DNA of 64,000 nucleotides from Mytilus trossulus (Eukaryota > Mollusca > Bivalvia > Mytilida > Mytilidae), in assembly GCF_036588685.1 (NCBI RefSeq), contig NC_086374.1, forward strand, positions 37,812,886 through 37,876,885, read 5' to 3'. The first letter of the stretch is position 1. Every line of letters begins with the position of its first letter. The notes beneath the pieces are model-generated. The model was not told the origin of the DNA. It did not search any database and was given only the letters and a program-made list of their open reading frames with translations. The position numbers and the translations under genes were made by a program. This document shows, in pieces, positions 12,701 to 23,172 of this stretch.

Positions 12701-15700
12701 TAAAAATCAATTATTTTAACAGTAACTTACCACATTATCTTTTAAAATCACGTGTAAAAATTAATACAAATACATGTTGAAAATTGCTTCAAGTGAAACT
12801 TATCTTTTTCATAGAAACAAATACTCTTCTTTGAAGTTAGTAAAACAGCAAAGTTTTGTACGTTCACCGACTGACGTCTTTGATGTAGCGGTAGATATGT
12901 ATTAATACAATGTTTTCTCTCTCTCTAGGTCAACAGGGTGTAAATAAAACAAAGATAAACATAAAGACTTTTAAATTGTTTATAACTTTTTAACTTTGTG
13001 GTTTTGAAAACGGCGATTCTTTAAAGGGGCTCTGTGTTGTTTTGTGATTATGGTTGCTTTAATTTTAATTAAGCGGCAATTGAACGAGATAAATCGATTA
13101 AATTCTTTTACAAGTTGATTTCGATATTGATATATGACTTGTTCTGGTGTTATGTTGAATGTTGTTTGTCCGCGGTTTACATGAACGCATTGATTACGTT
13201 ATCTTAAACCGCTCTTAATGGATTTATAACATGTTATCGTTTGAAAGTGAATGTATTTATCAAACGTGAGACAGCAACACCAAAACAGGTTACAACCAAA
13301 TGCAAAAGACAAATGATTAAGAACTTCATTTCTTCTATATTTTCTCGATATATTTTTACCCAGTTGTTAAGTGAACTAATGTTTGTTACTATGATAATAT
13401 TTGAGTGGACATTACCCCCGGGTTATGGCAAGGTTTCCGTTACTCAGTCTTTTATGTTTTCTACGTTGTGTTTGTTTTGAGTATGTTGTTTATCTTTTCG
13501 TCGCTTTTCATTTTTGTCATGGCATTGTCAGTTTGTTTAAAACTTTGAGTTTGAATGTCCTTTCGGTATCTTTCACCTCAACGTTTTTCTAAAAAGGGAC
13601 CTTGGGACAGGGGGTCCAAGAAGTCAAACTATTGCATCTTAGTCGACAAGTATTATCAGTTCACTCCGGGCACTCCGGCTTCCTTCACGCATAAAGGGAC
13701 ATTACAAACTGACCGCCACGAAATAGCGCAAAGCGCAGAAAGTTTTGTTAAAAAACCAATTAATCAGTCGATCAATCTTCTATAACAAATATTTTTATAT
13801 TTTAGATACTCATGGTGACTGTATGACATTAGCTTTGAAACGTCGATGTAAGAACGCAATAAAACGTCATGGACGACGAAAACACCATGCCAGGCGATGT
13901 GAAATTAACTTTCTACCTTTTGTTTATCTTTCAAGTCCTTCGAAAAGTTACAATCAACAGAAACATTACAATTACTTACGATGTTGGCAAGGTTTAGCAG
14001 GATATTCCCGATGTCCAGAATTACGAGACGAAAGCGTAACAACAGAATTAATCTGTAACCCTATTAGAGATAATACGAAGAGATGTACAACAACACACGA
14101 GATGGTCCACACTAATTGTAATATGTTTGAAATATGTGACCAGGCAGTCCTGATTTCCGGGGGCTGGAACAGACAGACAACAGGGGTGAGATCGCAAAGG
14201 AATTTGGAGAATATTTACTGGATGTTGAGAAAAAATGGATTTAAGAAAAGCCATATCAAAACATTCTTCGCAAATGGAGCCACTGGTATAAATGGTAAGA
14301 TTATTTTTTTTTGTGCATTTTTTTCTTCTAATAATTATATTGTTTCAAAATGATTTTTTTAAAACTTTTAACATGAATAATATTTTCTCAAAGTAGCTCT
14401 AATCGCTATCCTCGATACCTACTAACGGTAAAAAAAAATAAAGACTGAAATCGTTTCATATTTCATATTTTAAAAACTACCTTTGTTAATTTTGCTGTGA
14501 GCACTTTCGATAACAAGATATTTAAATTTTGATAAATATCTCACTTTGACAATATGTGAACGGAATTATTTCTCTTCGTTTGGTGTACTTGTTTTATGTC
14601 GTGTTTAATCCTCTGTGCTCAATAAGACACAAATTTGGACTTACAATCTAATTCTTGTTAAGGTTATTACCACTTGGTTCGAACAGAAAGGAAACAGTCG
14701 TAACAGACGATTAATCAATTGCATATTTTATCTCTTTCAGAAAAATAATCATATCTGAACACACTATGGCCATTTTGAGCGATATAAGAACTCTATATAG
14801 TAATTATAAATCATTTCACCTCATCACATTTAAAAAAAAAATTAAGTAAATCACGCATTCCATTGAGCTTCAAGATAACTTTGATCGACATTTACACTCA
14901 CTGACGACATTTTTTTTTCAAATCGGAACAAAATAAGCATAATTTTAAGAATTTGAAAATCTGTCACGTTTGGTTCCATTTAGGTCCTCTGTTTTTTTAA
15001 TATAAGGTCTAAACCCTTTTGCTCTAATAGGTCATGTTTGGATCAAAAAGGAAAATCCAGAATTTAAAAACATGTTAACGGACCGACGGGTGCCATACCA
15101 TGGCTGTAGCTCAAATAGTTCACTAGATATGTTTTTGTTATATGTATTTCTATTTGTATCCATCTGACGGGTTAAACCTTTCTCAAATATTTTTTATTGT
15201 TCGTTCTCATGTTGTAATTTTACACCACTGACCCAGGTTAGGGGAGGGTTGGGACCCCACCAATATGTTTAACCCCACCACATTCTGATGAAGTATGTGC
15301 CTGTCCAAAGGCAGGAGCCTGTAATTCAGTGGGGGTCGTTTGTTGATGTCTTCCTTATTTGTATTTCGTTCATTTTTATCATTAATTAGGCCGTTAGTTT
15401 TCTTATTTGCATTGTTTTAAATTTGTGAATTCGGGGCCTTGTATAGCTGACAATGCGGTATGGGCTTTGATCAATGTTGAAGGACGTACGGTGACCAATA
15501 CTATAGCTGTTATTTCTGTTTCATTTGGTCTTATGTCGAGAGTTGTCTTGTTGGCATTCATACCACATCTTCTTTTTTTTTATATTGGGACAGGAGGGTG
15601 AGACCTGAAAAGACATGAAAAACTCATACGTGAGAATATTCCTTTGGCTGATATTTTTTCTCATCTAAGGTATAAACACCAGCAGTTGTTGTATTAACAT

Positions 15701-18700
15701 GCAGGTGCCTTTTGTTGTTAACCCAACCCTTCCGATTCTCGCCCTCTAATTAGCAACCTACCGTCAAGTCATTCTGACATTTTCATTCGTTCTTTTTTTC
15801 AAAAACTACTTGTTGTTTTCAGCAAACCCTTTAATCATTGATTTACGACGTATAGTTTTCATTCAAATACAAAGTTTCTCATTTCAATTGATAAGTTTGT
15901 ACTATCATTAATCAACCAGTACATGATGATTAAATTCAATTTACACTTTTTCATCTTTTTTTTCACAGGTTGTAACTCTTATACATTAAAGAATCTCCCC
16001 TCAAGCAGAAGTTGAAATAAATCTTTGTATGTGTTCGATAGAACGCATTTCCGGTTTAATAATTTTACTTTTAAAAATATCATATACCATATGTATGTAT
16101 GTAAAAAGTCATTGTAACTGAAAATCAGAAATAGTGTTGATAATGTAGTATTTGAAAGGTATAAAATATGTTACTCAAACTACTTCGCCAATCGACCACC
16201 GTCAAATATGGACCCCTCATGCGCTTTATTAACGATGTTTAACTTTTTTTTTCTTTGCTTTTTGTCTTTTATTTTTAACTTGGAAAATTTTAAAGACAGA
16301 TTTAAACTTTTTTATAATAATAGAATGAAATTCAAAACAGTGTGGCTGTGGTCATTGATTAACACATTAAATTCATCCATTGACTGGGACAATTTATGTG
16401 AACGTTTGTATGTAACGACCACTGCTCACTATGTACTTTTTAAAGACACTTAAACCATGGGGTCACCAAAGGTTCTCAACACCTTTATAAAGTAAGTCGA
16501 AAAATTAATCAGAAATAACACGATGTTTTGATTTATACCAATTATATAAATCAAAACATAAAGGTTATCGTAGGTACGTCGTTCACAGTTGTCGTTACAG
16601 ACAAACGTTCACGTAAATTGTCCCAGTCAATGGATGAATTTAATGTGTCAATCAATGGCCACAGCCACACTGTTTTGAATTTCATTCTAAAAAAAAGGAT
16701 CTGCAAATAAGTCGATGTTGTTGAGATCGTTCGACGGCCATTGCTAATTAATTCCTATCGCTGGAAATATAAAAAAAACACACAATGAAATAACAGTATA
16801 TTTTCAAATTATTTATATCTTATATTAATCTAATTAACATTTAAATACAAAATAATTTTTCAATTTTGCTGATTTGAAGATCAAAGTTGGTGGAAGTTAA
16901 ATGCTGATTATAGCGATTGCTTGAAAAAGATTAATGACACGCATGCGTGCAAATTTGCCGTTTGATCAACAGGAAATTTAATTTCTTTGCTGGCTCCATT
17001 TATTGAATATTATTGATGAAAAACAATACTATCCACAACGATAATACTCGATTGACTTGTTAGTTAATTTAAAAAATCACAGGAAAATAAATGTAAAGCG
17101 GCACTGAAATCTTATCAATCCAAGGTAATTGATCATTAAGACATAACATTTGAAACATCAAAGACACGTTGATACTATTATTTTATTTAGTTTTCATTAG
17201 GAGTTTTTATGTTCTTGAAACTTTTTGATTTTCACCGATACACGACAATGTTTACATTTATCAAAATCATCATTAACTTTCAACTTTTAACTTTACTGTT
17301 GGATCAAAGTACATATATTTGTGGTCCTCAAAGTCAAAGATTAATTGATCATTGATGTGAAATTTTACACACGGATCACAAGTTTTTCATTAATCTTTGA
17401 AAGAGACTTTAGTTCTCACGACAAAATGTATCCTTAGTTAATGAAAATATAAAGAAATTCAAGTTCATTTTGTGGTCTTCAAAAGTAAATATATTTTTTT
17501 GAAGTTAGCTATAATCAATAAGGATAATTGTTCATGTTAAATTATGTATCCCAAGTCTAATGGGATGGGAATCACATCAGATGATAAAAGGGCTTGCTTT
17601 TTTAATCATTATTGAAAAAATTATATTATTCCCGATCTTCACTTTTAATTAACTTCTCAGTCGCTGATTTGAAAACCCACTGGTGACTTCGGCTGCTTCA
17701 TGTCGTTTGGTCGGTTTTTTTTTCTCTTTGACACATTCGCCATTTTCATTCTTCATTTTATACTTCTCCTTCATGTGCATGTTAGCTATCAGTCAACCTT
17801 CGCACAGTATGTCAACATTAAATTATATATATAGTTATATTTTTTTTCTTTTACAGTGTAGTGCTGTTACTTTCTTAAATTGTTTTGGTTTGGTATTGTC
17901 CTCTCTATGTTTTCTCTATACCTGAAGAACAGAAATGTAAAATACCGAGGAGTCAATCAAAAATCATAAGTTCGAAAACGAGAAGAGACTTAAGTCATTA
18001 AACGTAACACAACACAGAAACCTTGAACTTTGAAAGCAGTGTATTTTTTATATAAATATGCAATAGAGGGTATGCATATAGATTTTACTTCTTTATATCT
18101 CCTCTATCTAAATGCCGTGTATATTGAATCTTAAGTCATAATGCCACACCAAGTTGTTTTAAAATATTTTACTTTTTTTTATTTTGTAGTGCCCGGTGAA
18201 CTTGCCCACCACGTCCACCCTGCTGCTATGAAGCTTGCACTGAGGTACCATATACAGACTATGTGTAGATCACCTCATTGTGTTAATTCATTGGTTCTTT
18301 ACATGAATAGTCCTGCTAAAAGTGATGGAACTATGTATCTATGGGACATAAACTCGGACGGACTGGTGAGTTAAAAATTAAAAATACAAAGATTTGAGTA
18401 ATGTTAAAAAAAAAGTATTAGAGCATTCTCAATTCGCCCGACGCGTATTTCTCAGTGAAATAATCTTCATCGCATATGCTAGCTTTAAAAACGTGGGTAG
18501 ACAAATAGATAAACATTTGGAGCGACCAAAAGTGTGAAAACCAATCAAACCAATGATCAACTTAGCCTTTCGAATGCAGCTTTACTTAAGACAAGTTAAT
18601 TATTGAACACCTTGCATTTTAATCCCACCAAACATTTTTATAGGATTCTTTACGATGTTAGATTTTTTTTATATACTTGTGTCTTACCACTGATTTATAT

Positions 18701-21700
18701 ATGATATATTCTCAATTGCGTAATTATACGTCATTTGATTTTTTAAATTTATAAAATAGATGCCATAAAAAACACTATTTTACATGCAGTTACTAAGTAA
18801 TGTTGTTTTCCTTCCGATTTGCATTTAATATTAGTCCTTCTGAGGCCAGTTCTAATATATTTGTTTTAAGTTATCAAACTATAGGTTGTGCCTCTGTTAA
18901 TATATAGACAATGCAATTTCCCATAAGTATTTTAATATTTGCAAAGAGTCTTTTCCGTAAAGATCGTTAACAAGATGGGATCTGGGAAAAGGTTTTCGTC
19001 TCTTTTATACACTGGTTATGCACTACAGTCAGCTACAGTGATCAGAAAATGAGACCACTGAGGTGATATAAAAAAAAGAAATGTAAGAAAAACTTAAAAA
19101 TTATCTAAAGAAAAACGCCGAAAAGAACAAAAACCAAATCAATCGCGTTCACACACTCTTATTTTTTTAATTTGAATTGATTCGAATTGGCTAATTCGAA
19201 TTATCTAATTTGAATTAGAAATACTCTTTTGTCAATACGAATTAAAAGTTAACGTCGTTTGGACAGTAAAGCGAATATGACGCGCATTGTTATTCGAATT
19301 AGAATTGACGTTAGGACGTAAAACGTTTCAAATGCGAATTAAACTAATTCGAATTAGTTAATGCGAATCGAATTCGAATTACGTGTGAACTCAACAATTA
19401 CATATATTATAAGTTTTGCTTCTTGTTGAAGACCAGATGGTGACCGGTCATTTTCACAACTTTTCCCGTGTTTTTTTTTTCGCTCTTTGGTAGATATAGA
19501 AATCTCGTTGGCAAATATAACATTTTATTTTTATAGAAACTGTTTTTTCGGTAATCTTTTACTTCAATATAAAAAGAAGTCATAATTGAGACAGATGCGG
19601 CTGTGAAAGTCTCATATACTTATTATGTCCCCATCATCTTGATAATATTTCAAACAATCCCAAGGTTGGAGATATATGATCTTCATCGGCACATCAAACA
19701 ATTAGCCATATTATCATTACTATAAAACTCACTAGATTTCCCTTCGTCATGCTAAAATATGCCAAATCACAGTAGATAATTGATATAAATATTGTGTCCA
19801 TAATTTTATATAATAAACAGTTATCATATACAGTTGATCTTTTTTCTTTAAAGAAATATCAAAATTATTTAAATCTCTGAACGCTCTTCATTTTATATTT
19901 AGAAATTATTTGTGTTATTCATTTTAACTTTCTAAGGTATATCAGATCTTTAGGCGACGATTTTTACAAATTGATTTGCCAAGTAATTAAAGTTGATTTG
20001 TAAAATAATTACTGTAATCCAGTAGTCTTATTAGAAACCCTTTTTGACAGTACTGTGTAAAGTGTATATTATTTATCTACTAACACTGCCTTTATGGGTG
20101 GTCGGTTATAACATGTTTGGAGAATTCTGTCTGACAAAGATAACTGAATTGTTTATTAAGAGACATCTGATAAAGATATATCCATGTATATTTGACTTGT
20201 ATTGTAACTTTAATTCAATTGAGCAACCCAAAATAATATCAAATGAATAAGACATAAATTAAAGATCAATATATGTATATAAGACCTTTGGGTTTTCACG
20301 TTTGGATGGTTTTACACTTGTCATTTTTGGGGCCCTTAATAGCTTGTTGTTAGGTGTGAGCTAAGGCTCTGTGTTGAAGACGTTGACTTATAATGGTTTA
20401 CTTTTACAAATTGTGACTTGGATGGAGAGTTGTCTAATTGGCACTCGTACCATATCTTCTTATATCTATATATACACAAATGTAATAGTGCCGAGATAGA
20501 CAGCATGCATAATAATAACTATCGACTTTTCTAAAGTGAATTATGAACTATAGTCTTCCATACATGTAACTATGACTATAACTATATTCTTGATGACTAT
20601 TTCTAAGAAAATATATAGTAAACCGTTTCCTTAGCAACGTTTGACTCGAAGTTTGTAGGTGATGACAGTTTCCGTTGCATAGGGTGGAATAAATGAATTA
20701 TATTTATTTTACTATTTTATTTTACAGGCTGTAGATGCTGAGAAATATTACTTAAAAGAATTCAAGGAAGATATAAGTAACTGCCAGGCAGAATACGTCC
20801 ATGTAATAGTCGATCAAAGCTTCTCCGGAAATATAGCTGACGCATTCAAAAACTCGAATGACCATCGGAATGTGGTGGTATTCGCTAGTGGAAAAGATCA
20901 TGAGTATGCATTTGATGATGAGTTTACAAGTCACTGGGCAAAAGCTAATCATACAACGGAGTGTACTTGGCAGGTACAAAAGGTCAGTATTAATAGGGTG
21001 AAAAATACGTAGCATTATATTGTGAAGTATAAACAAAAATACCCATTTTTGCTTATACAGATTAAAAATGAAAGAAATTCTACACAAATTTGAAAAAAAT
21101 ATCGTGTGCATTAATCATTAAAAAAGCAGTGTCTTGCGATGAAATGACTCCAGACAATCTCAATGGTAACCTTACACTTGTTATTTATTAATAAAGTGGC
21201 TTTCGCGCTTTCTAATTGCTGTAATTATAAACCAATAGTATACGCTTACCTTTTAACTACTTTTAGTGTTCATTCCAAGCATATTTCTTTGTTGTGTTTA
21301 CTAATAAAATGAATTTTATACTTTTTATTAAACGTCAAAATTGATGTAAGAAGAATCATCAGGGACTTTCTTTTTGAGGAAAAAAAGATAAAGTTTGGAC
21401 TTTTTGGAACAGTACATCGGATGGAATTTTCAATTAAATCGTCATGTTTATATTTTTCTAACTTAGGGAGCTACCATTTGATTTTTATAGGGGGGCTAGG
21501 ATGAAATTTGAAAAAAAAGTCAGGACAGGATTTTGAGTAAAAAAAAAGGCAGGATGAGTAACTTGGCCAAAAAAAAGGCAGGATGACAATTGTTGTAAAA
21601 AAGTCAGGATAAGCTAAAAAAAAAAAAAAAAAAAGGCAGGACCGAATAGACTGAAAAATAAAAAGGCAGGACAGAGATTACAAAAAAAAAAAAAGCAGGA

Positions 21701-22043
21701 CACAATTTTTCATCCTAGCCCCCCCCCCCCATAAAAATCAAATGGTAGCTCCCTTATGTATGATCATGTATATTAAGCAGATTAAATTAATAGCGATTTT
21801 TTAATTCGAAATTTGTTTTTGTTTTGATTTCAGCAAATCAAAAATAAAGCCAGCAAATCAACCCCAGAAAGCCACGAAGGTCAAAGGGGAGAAGTTAGAA
21901 CAACCATTTTTGGAGCACCTTGTCACGTTATTCCGCCATTTTCAAATCGTGAGCTACGTCATGATTATTTGGGTTGTCAATCTCTCCCAACGGCATTGTG
22001 GATAAAAAAATTATTTGCGGATAAGAATCCATGGCGGTATTAG
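6243..22043 (+). CDS. Gene 1: secreted protein with a C13/legumain-like domain lacking catalytic residues (five-exon gene)
   Basis: Coding parts are 6243-6711, 13806-14294, 18190-18365, 20728-20982 and 21834-22043. They join in frame (intron phases 1,1,0,0) to 532 residues. The start is fixed by an in-frame TAA at 6228. A hydrophobic stretch at about residues 8-25 looks like a signal peptide, so the product is probably secreted or lumenal. Residues 30-156 match no family I recognise. Residues 157-268 are basic then Cys-rich. From about residue 270 (AVLISGG) the order of beta strands and helices follows the clan CD hemoglobinase/legumain fold. It has the RHQAD-like helix region (RSQRNLENIYWMLRKNG), the FTDHG-strand equivalent LVLYMNSPAKSDG, and the EACESGS equivalent VIVDQSFSG. 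At the expected catalytic positions His is absent (about residues 359-362) and Cys is Ser409. The family call is inference from pattern. A non-enzymatic or lectin-like role is possible. Confidence 0.7.
7931..7969 (+). CDS. Possible 39-nt cassette microexon of gene 1
   Basis: The segment sits between TTTTCAG and GTAAAC. It is 39 nt long, open in phase 1, and would insert 13 residues (GRPITIALSASVQ) between exons 1 and 2 without changing the frame. The evidence is only splice-site form and phase compatibility, and a chance match in a 7-kb intron is quite possible. Confidence 0.2.
10834..10886. repeat. Perfect 26-bp inverted repeat with 1-nt centre
   Basis: Left arm 10834-10859 (TACTTCTTTATTTCTGTG...) and right arm 10861-10886 are exact reverse complements around a single T at 10860. 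It would extrude as a cruciform or act as a foldback. No larger transposon arms are seen around it. Confidence 0.95.
11470..11735 (+). repeat. Dispersed bivalve repeat M
   Basis: Well-preserved copy: CGTTAGTTTTCTCGTTTG, TAGCTGACTATGCGGTATG, GAAGGCCGTACGG and the end CAATCATACCACATCTTC, then a T-rich tail. Confidence 0.8.
13385..13745 (+). repeat. Dispersed repeat fragments upstream of exon 2
   Basis: GTCATGGCATTGTCAGTTTG ... GAATGTCCTTTCGGTATC is a common bivalve repeat; a reverse-oriented piece of it (GATACCAGAGGGACATTCAA) is at 23760-23830. The stretch CTCCGGGCACTCCGGCTTCC at about 13660 is a second family. The open frames here are repeat-derived. Confidence 0.55.
13806..14294 (+). CDS. 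Gene 1 exon 2 (Cys-rich linker and start of C13-like fold)
   Basis: The acceptor is TATATTTTAG|AT and the donor AATG|GTAAGA; both ends are phase 1. The exon encodes residues 157-319. It opens with DTHGDCMTLALKRRC, followed by a basic stretch, about ten cysteines, and then the first strand of the C13-like domain (AVLISGGWNRQ) and its first helix (LENIYWMLRKNGF). Confidence 0.75.
15165..15585 (+). repeat. Dispersed bivalve repeat M (long form)
   Basis: Begins near CATGTTGTAATTTTACACC, then CCAGGTTAGGGGAGGGTTGG, AGGCAGGAGCCTGTAATTC, TAGCTGACAATGCGGTATG and the family end CATACCACATCTTC. The longest copy in the window. The frame 15407-15601 is inside it. Confidence 0.75.
16321..16689. mobile_element. 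Foldback element with 99-bp inverted arms
   Basis: Arms 16321-16419 and 16591-16689 are near-perfect inverted copies (TAGAATGAAATTCAAAACAG ... GTGAACGTTTG) around a 171-bp centre. Similarity continues more weakly toward the centre. Each arm is open in one frame (for example LNSSIDWDNL). No clear target duplication. Confidence 0.75.
18190..18365 (+). CDS. Gene 1 exon 3 (strand normally carrying catalytic His)
   Basis: The acceptor is ATTTTGTAG|TG and the donor CTG|GTGAGT; it enters in phase 1 and leaves in phase 0. The exon encodes residues 320-378. The stretch VNSLVLYMNSPAKSDG occupies the place of the legumain FTDHGS strand-loop, but the His-Gly pair is missing. Confidence 0.75.
19148..19388. 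mobile_element. MITE-like element rich in AATTCGAATT palindromes
   Basis: Bounded by GCGTTCACACACTC and its rough inverse ACGTGTGAACTC. Inside are many ATTCGAATTA-type palindromes in both orientations. The GTTCACAC terminus recalls the element at 48089-48844. Exact ends and target duplication are uncertain. Confidence 0.5.
20275..20470 (+). repeat. Dispersed bivalve repeat M (short copy)
   Basis: TTTGGGGCCCTTAATAGCTTG ends this variant's core; the family end reads GGCACTCGTACCATATCTTC. Confidence 0.7.
20728..20982 (+). CDS. Gene 1 exon 4 (strand normally carrying catalytic Cys)
   Basis: The acceptor is TTTTACAG and the donor AAG|GTCAGT; both ends are phase 0, giving 85 codons (residues 379-463). 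VIVDQSFSGNIADAF aligns by pattern with the EACESGS nucleophile loop, with Ser409 in place of Cys. FASGKDHEYAFDDEFTSHW resembles the following strand and substrate-loop region. A nine-base-earlier donor (CAG|GTACAA) would also keep the frame. Confidence 0.75.
21466..21753. mobile_element. 288-bp MITE with TTA target duplication (Harbinger-like) in gene 1 intron 4
   Basis: Termini GGGAGCTACCATTTGATTTT and its exact inverse are flanked by TTA at 21463-21465 and 21754-21756, as expected for PIF/Harbinger. The interior is a string of A-runs separated by GGCAGGA/GTCAGGA motifs and long A and C runs. It ends 80 bp before the exon 5 acceptor. Confidence 0.8.
21834..22043 (+). CDS. Gene 1 terminal coding exon 5
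   Basis: The acceptor is TTGATTTCAG. The exon is 69 codons plus TAG at 22041-22043 (residues 464-532). It begins polar and basic, then has two Cys residues and a Trp/aromatic end (PTALWIKKLFADKNPWRY). No transmembrane segment or GPI-like tail follows, consistent with a secreted soluble protein. Confidence 0.7.
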   Translation, partial: QIKNKASKSTPESHEGQRGEVRTTIFGAPCHVIPPFSNRELRHDYLGCQSLPTALWIKKLFADKNPWRY

Positions 22044-23172
22044 TGAAGGACTACTATCGAACACAGCAATACTATGATGGGGCTATATTTTTTTTTACAT
22101 CAAAATAGGTGATCTGCTTATAAGACATGATGCATAAGATTAAATTAAAATAATGATATTAATCCATGGCACCATACACACGAAAGAAATTCGACGTTAT
22201 AATAACTGTGATTTTGTCGTCGTCATTGTTACGTAGTCCGTATTAACGTTTTAGTATACGTATCATGCAATGTTTGAAATATTGAATACTTTGAAACATC
22301 TTTAAGATGTACTTGAAAGTACATTGAATGTTTCACGCGTATTTGTTTCCATTTTTATTATTTGAAAAGCTCATTAGTGAACAATATTGATTTGATTTGA
22401 AATTGTTGTGTTATTTGCTTGTTTGTCAATTAAAAACACAATACAAAGACGATATAAATCGACAAAACTGAAATCGGTTACATAACATAAAAGGAAATGT
22501 TGAGGAAATTTCGTGCTGGAAAACATCAAACAACCATCTAAAGTCCAGATGACTTTATACATTGATAAAAACTTTAAATTATTAATGCGGTTTGGTTTGT
22601 AATCATTCCAGTTCAAGAGACATGAAACATGTAACGGGTACACTTAATAACATTTGTTGCAACAGAGGTTCCTAAGATAGTTGCATTTTTTGCAGTAGAA
22701 TGTGAAGTGTTTCATTGAAAAGACAACTATGTGTGTAAAGATACATACTATAGATGACTGGCATAGTTACAATCGAGATGTGAGATTTACACATTGCAGA
22801 GAGACAAGTTAAGTTACCATGAAGAATGCAGGCATACTGCAGATGACACGTAGTTACAATGGAAAATGTTAGTGTTGGTGTTATTTAAAAAACATTCAGA
22901 ATTCCAAAATAGAAGAATGCACCTTCAATGGTTACGCATATAGTAGAAACACTAGGTGTTTGGATACAAGGCTTGTATGGAGATTAAGAACGCATTGTAA
23001 CGGGTACATAGTTGTGATGAATAAACGGGTTGTGATTTATGTAATATTTGTACATATGGAACTATTTATATTGTTGTACATCATTGAATTGTTCATTTTT
23101 ACATTTTCATCAAAATCATGTATTGTTGTACTATTGTTATCTATAAAAATAAATACTCTGACAATATTTTAA
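22044..23172 (+). other. Probable 3' UTR of gene 1 with polyadenylation signal
   Basis: No repeat or open frame of note follows the stop codon for about 1.1 kb. The first well-placed canonical AATAAA is at 23148-23153, followed by a T-rich stretch. The transcript probably ends shortly after 23165. Earlier AATAAA-like sites cannot be excluded. Confidence 0.4.

Larger units (their letters stand above)
6712..13805 (+). other. Gene 1 intron 1 (7.1 kb)
   Basis: A GT-AG intron holding the possible microexon at 7931-7969, a 53-bp perfect palindrome (10834-10886), a family M repeat (11470-11735) and two dispersed-repeat fragments just before exon 2 (13385-13595 and 13655-13745, the latter with CTCCGGGCACTCCGGCTTCC). 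The rest is AT-rich and featureless. Confidence 0.55.
14295..18189 (+). other. Gene 1 intron 2 (3.9 kb)
   Basis: A GT-AG intron containing a long family M copy (15165-15585) and a 99-bp-arm foldback (16321-16689). Otherwise AT-rich. Confidence 0.55.
18366..20727 (+). other. Gene 1 intron 3 (2.4 kb)
   Basis: A GT-AG intron with an AATTCGAATT-rich palindromic element (19148-19388) and a family M repeat (20275-20470). Confidence 0.5.

Noticed and set aside
20752..21111. 119-codon frame on the - strand
   Set aside because: It is antisense to gene 1 exon 4 and adjoining intron; no family features.
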